64,000 bases of DNA from Coniferiporia sulphurascens (lineage: Eukaryota > Basidiomycota > Agaricomycetes > Hymenochaetales > Hymenochaetaceae). Position numbers and translations under genes: made by a program. The stretch spans positions 1,736,001 to 1,800,000 of the forward strand of contig NBBA01000002.1 in NCBI GenBank assembly GCA_002794785.1, in the 5' to 3' direction. Positions 60,603-64,000 of the stretch are shown here, piece by piece; positions within the stretch are counted from its first letter, which is position 1; the number at the start of each line of letters is the position of its first letter. Below the pieces are notes generated by a model. The model ran no database searches, was not told the origin of the DNA, and saw nothing but the letters and a program-made list of their open reading frames with translations.

Positions 60603-62063
60603 ATGTTTCCATCTTCCGAAGATACTTTAAAGGCAGAGATTGCGCGCTTGACAGGTATTTACCTGTGCTCTTCTTGGGGCGGCCTCTCACGAAACAACAG
60701 GTGCGATCGATCGCCACAAGGCCAACCCAAACCCGAAATCGTCTTCTTTCCCGGGTCGTAAAAGTTCATATGTCAATCCAAGCTACAATGCGCATATGAA
60801 GCCTGCGTTTAACCCGGTTCCTGTTGTTGATCGTACCCCGGTACCGAACCAGCCAGCTCGTCCGCACGCCGACGCCAGTCATCGCGAAGTTGTCATCGAT
60901 GGGGTAGCGTTTCAGTCCTCCGGACGAAGTCTTGTTCGCAAAGATCGTGCGTAGTCGCCTCGGCATTCTGCTGCAAGACTTTCTAGATCGTCAAGGGCCC
61001 TTTGTGACTGTTGGTCGTTTATAGTTGTTAAGATATCGCCGTCGCTAGCTCCCAAAGCTCCCTTCAAGCCCGTCCAGTCCACTCACCGTGATTACCCAAA
61101 ATTATATCGGGGTTCGCGCGCAGGACAACGTCCTTATAAACCCAAGCCCTCTCACCGTTTCCCTCATAATCATAATATGACTTTGGCTAATGGCAAAAGG
61201 CCTGTGAGGTCTGTTATCTTTTATCTAGTAAGGTATGTGTTTAAAGCTCTGATGCCCCCCAAAACCTAGAATGGGTCGGAAATCTATAAAGTCTTTGAAT
61301 CACGTAGACAAGCAATGCAGTCGCTTCTCGGTAACCGGTATGTCTGTCTCCAGATATGTGCGTTGGTCCATTTTCCGCTGATATGTCTTCTTGTGTCGTG
61401 GCAGGCGTCTGTCCTAGGGGGCGTATATGTCCATATAAGCATGACCCGGCCAAGATTGCAATATGCTGGTCCTTTTTGCAGGGCAACTGTTCTAATACTG
61501 CCGAAACTTGCTCTTTATCACACGATCCAGCGCCTGAACGTACGCCTCTTTGCGTTCATTTCGCTAATAATGGACGATGCAAGAATGGTGACAGCTGCCT
61601 GTTCCCCCATGTCCGTGTTGGCCCCCGCAACGGTGTTTGCCGTGACTTTGCCGTGCTCGGTTACTGTGAAATGGGCATTAATTGCGACAAACAGCATGTA
61701 AAGGAATGCCCTGACTTCGCAGACAACGGCGCGTGCTCAAACCCGAAGTGCAAATTACCACATGTTATTCGAGCAAATCAAAGAAGGGTTGCGCCGCCAT
61801 CGACGACGGCCTCGAGCGGGGTTGCTCCATCGTTAGCGGCTCCAATGGCTCAGTCTGAACAGGATAATCCCATGGCTAAACTCGGGACAGCACCCGAGTT
61901 ACTATCAAGAACAGATGCAAAGATTGGAGATGAGTACATCTCTCTTACTTTTCATGAAAGTGACGAGAGCGGAGAAGACGACGACGAAGATACAGATGAC
62001 GATGAAGACAGTGAAGAGGAGATTGCTCCCACCGATGCGGATAGCATGGATATTCATATCTAA
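60603..62063 (+). CDS. ZC3H3: CCCH zinc-finger protein, ZC3H3/Red5 type
   Basis: A nuclear RNA-binding protein; relatives act in polyadenylation-linked mRNA export or RNA decay. Exon 1 (MFPSSEDTLKAEIARLT) starts at ATG 60603. A second exon begins GAIDRHKANPNPKSSSFPGR and contains YVNPSYNAH. The next covers APFKPV...HRDYPKLYRGSRAGQ to LANGKRPVR. Then GRKSIKSLNHVDKQCSRFSVT and the last exon from GVCPRGRICPYKHDP. Five CCCH fingers occur in a row: CSRF..C..C..H, CWSFLQGNCSNTAETCSLSH, CVHFANNGRCKNGDSCLFPH, CRDFAVLGYCEMGINCDKQH, CPDFADNGACSNPKCKLPH. The tail is acidic (SGEDDDEDTDDDEDSEEE). Stop TAA at 62061-62063. Intron borders between 60950 and 61360 are approximate. Confidence 0.87.
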
Positions 62064-62271
62064 CGCGATTTGAGTTTTCTGTATGCTTGTCTTTATTATA
62101 TCCGTTTATTTGCATTTCCGAATTTTTACCGTGTACGTTGGATTAGCGGACATCAATATAAAAGGAGCTCTTGCAATAAATTCTTGCTCGATGCCGTAAC
62201 GGTTGTATATATGTACATGTTAATCCATTTTTGCTTCACAATTGCACGACTGTTGTACAGTCCCGACTTAT

Positions 62272-64000
62272 TCACAGAAAGCTTTCCAAAATTACTTTCA
62301 CGCCCCACGCGCCCGGGTCGGGTACCCTCTCTTTCTTCAGCAAAGCGCTCTCCACATACGCACTCCTGCCAGCCTTTGCATCCAAGTCCTTCGTTGCTTC
62401 AGCCGCATCAGCGGCAGCTCTGACGGCACCGGCAAATCCGTGGGAGGGGAGCGACTGGACGAAAGCTGCCAAGGGATTTATGAGGGTACGCGAAGGAGGA
62501 CGCGCGCGCGTATAAGTATATAGGCGATCGAGAGCATAGGTCAGTGCGGAGGACCAGACTTCGATTGTCGCTTGCGAGGCCTGCAATGTATCCGTCGCGA
62601 TAAAGCCTTGGACGAGCGACGTAAAGAAAATACTAAAGGCGGCCTGTCAGTATCAGAGTGACGAAGTGAAATGTGACTATATTCACGTATAGAGCGCTCC
62701 GCTCGTACCACCCATTTGTTCCTCCGTTTGCCTTGCGACGTTTAGCAAAGCCTGGATGACATCGGTACCGGTAATATTGCCGGCATCTACCTCCTTAAGC
62801 ACACCTAGTTTCGTGTTTCGTCAGACGATATTTTGGATACGACAAGATGAAAAAATAAACCTTCGGCACCTGCCTTGAGCGTTAACCCACAGTCTCCATC
62901 TCCGGCGATGACGTCCATCCTCGTGATGTCCGGCTCCGCAATGATCAGTGCCCTGCACGCTTTCAAAATAGCCTCGACAAAACCACGAGGATCACTAGCG
63001 GAAATCTTAGGATGGAGTGTTCTTTCGGTACCGACATCCCTTGCATATGGGACAAAGTCCTGTTGAGCAGTCGCCTCGGGAGGCTTAAGTGACGACCACT
63101 TCCAGCCAGGAACGTTAACACTCTCGTCCAGGAGCGTCAGTAACTTGTTAATTGGCGGTGCGGTTGTCTCAGAAGTACGTGGAAGTAGCAACAGGGTCAG
63201 GGAGAATCCGGGCATATTCAAACTGGTCTTGGAAACAGTCAGTGAAGAGTGCAATAAAGGTAACAGAAGGCGGAAGCCTCTTAGAGGGGGGAAACGAGGA
63301 ACGGAAGAAATGCTGACCATGAAGCTTCCGACTAGCACTCTATGAATCTTAGCCTTTTCCCGAAGGATCCTCACAGTCTCCCCAGCAATACCGCCGAGCT
63401 CGAGCTCACTCAAACCGCCCAAGTTGTTCACCATAAGTACGACCTCGTCAGACCCGTCATTTTTAAATGGCAGGAAGGAACGCTCCGGGTCTTCTGTGGA
63501 CATTATAAGGTCAAGCAACAACGTTATAAGTGTTTGTAAAGAGGGGATGGGCGAGAGGCGCGTATGGCCAGGCTCGTTATGAATGCCCATGCCGATCTCG
63601 ACCTCAGAGGAAGATAGATGCGACTTTGAGAGCTCAGTGCCCGGGACCTGGGACATAAATACAACTGTAATGAGCCATCGAATGAAAGCAAAAAGCAAAA
63701 ATATACAGACATGGCAATGTTCCAGACCAGCGCCAACTGTGCCTAGGCGAGAGGCGACCCACTCCGAGATAGTGCATACTTCATGGAAGGGCGCATAGAG
63801 GGAAAGAGCACCTGCGATCTTATACACTATAACTGTACCCGCAAGGCCCCTTCAGTGGCGGACATTATTAGATCAGCGCATATATGACGATTAAGGTAGC
63901 CAACGGACCTTCGTCCAACGATGTTCCCTTGTGTTCGTCCGACACTCACATCATCTCCGACAATAATAAATTTGACACTGTCGATCTTATCCGGGTGAGA
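62272..64000 (-). CDS. DAK1: Dihydroxyacetone kinase (glycerone kinase), 5' part outside window
   Basis: A cytosolic ATP-dependent kinase of dihydroxyacetone (and glyceraldehyde), used in glycerol metabolism and formaldehyde detoxification. The N-terminus lies to the right of 64000. Visible from the right: KIDSVKFIIVGDDVSVGR, GLAGTVIVYKIAGAL, LGTVGAGLEHCHVPG, EIGMGIHNEPGHTR (the His that binds dihydroxyacetone covalently in DhaK), MVNNLGGLSELEL. The DhaL ATP-binding domain follows: ITRMDVIAGDGDCGLTLKAG, GGTSGALYSIFFTSL, and YTRARPPSRTLINPLAAFVQ. It ends at TGA 62272-62274 with GAWGVKVILESFL. Fused DhaK-DhaL as in other eukaryotes. Convergent with ZC3H3 (208 bp). Confidence 0.93.

Overview
The window comes from a filamentous basidiomycete, most likely an Agaricomycete mushroom-forming fungus. 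The evidence is dense genes with many introns of about 45-80 bp, a conserved basidiomycete gene set (MPE1, a PACT-domain spindle pole protein, an STK32/YANK kinase, VPS5, COX9), and a fungal transposon load of chromodomain Ty3/Gypsy elements and an EN-RT-RNase H LINE. No tRNA, rRNA or CRISPR was seen.

Left third (1-23303): a nested transposon island. The order of events can be read from the insertions. A plus-strand chromovirus (from before base 1 to 12085) has its 3' LTR split at 3874/11679 by a complete minus-strand chromovirus of the same family (3875-11678; gag, protease, RT-RNase H, integrase-chromodomain and a third ORF). Single LTRs of the family then landed in the plus element (1791-2351), in the minus element (8188-8745 and 9321-9881), in unclassified repeat DNA (14767-15326), and twice in a LINE (17975-18494 and 19484-20043). 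The LINE runs on the minus strand at 15780-23287 and has a 16-bp target duplication. Coding regions are broken almost only by TGA stops, and the paired LTRs show reciprocal CpG decay, as expected of methylated, silenced repeats. The 12086-14766 stretch is AT-rich, with an unrecognised ORF, a dispersed direct repeat and a foldback GGGTCAGG-type repeat.

Right two thirds (23304-64000): 19 housekeeping-type genes. In order they are ALG5 (N-glycan precursor), GAL7, DDX41, NUP53, a She3-like coiled-coil protein, a nitronate monooxygenase, an STK32-like kinase, a UDP-GlcNAc-type transporter, cardiolipin synthase, a Pcp1/pericentrin-like protein, MPE1, VPS5, an HRT3/FBXO9 F-box protein, a DNAJB12-type chaperone, COX9, PP2A-B55 (CDC55), an F-box/LRR gene broken by a fresh retroposon, a ZC3H3-type zinc-finger protein and dihydroxyacetone kinase (cut by the window end). 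They mostly alternate strand, with six head-to-head pairs whose start codons are only about 110-360 bp apart. They do not form one pathway. Six introns use GC-AG instead of GT-AG borders. A MITE-like element full of ACTAGT palindromes sits at 29418-29688.

The most interesting points are a probable self-priming mechanism in the chromovirus (11-nt PBS/R complementarity), its third ORF in the env position, the strand-reciprocal CpG decay record, the GC-AG introns, and the recent retroposon that splits an otherwise intact gene.
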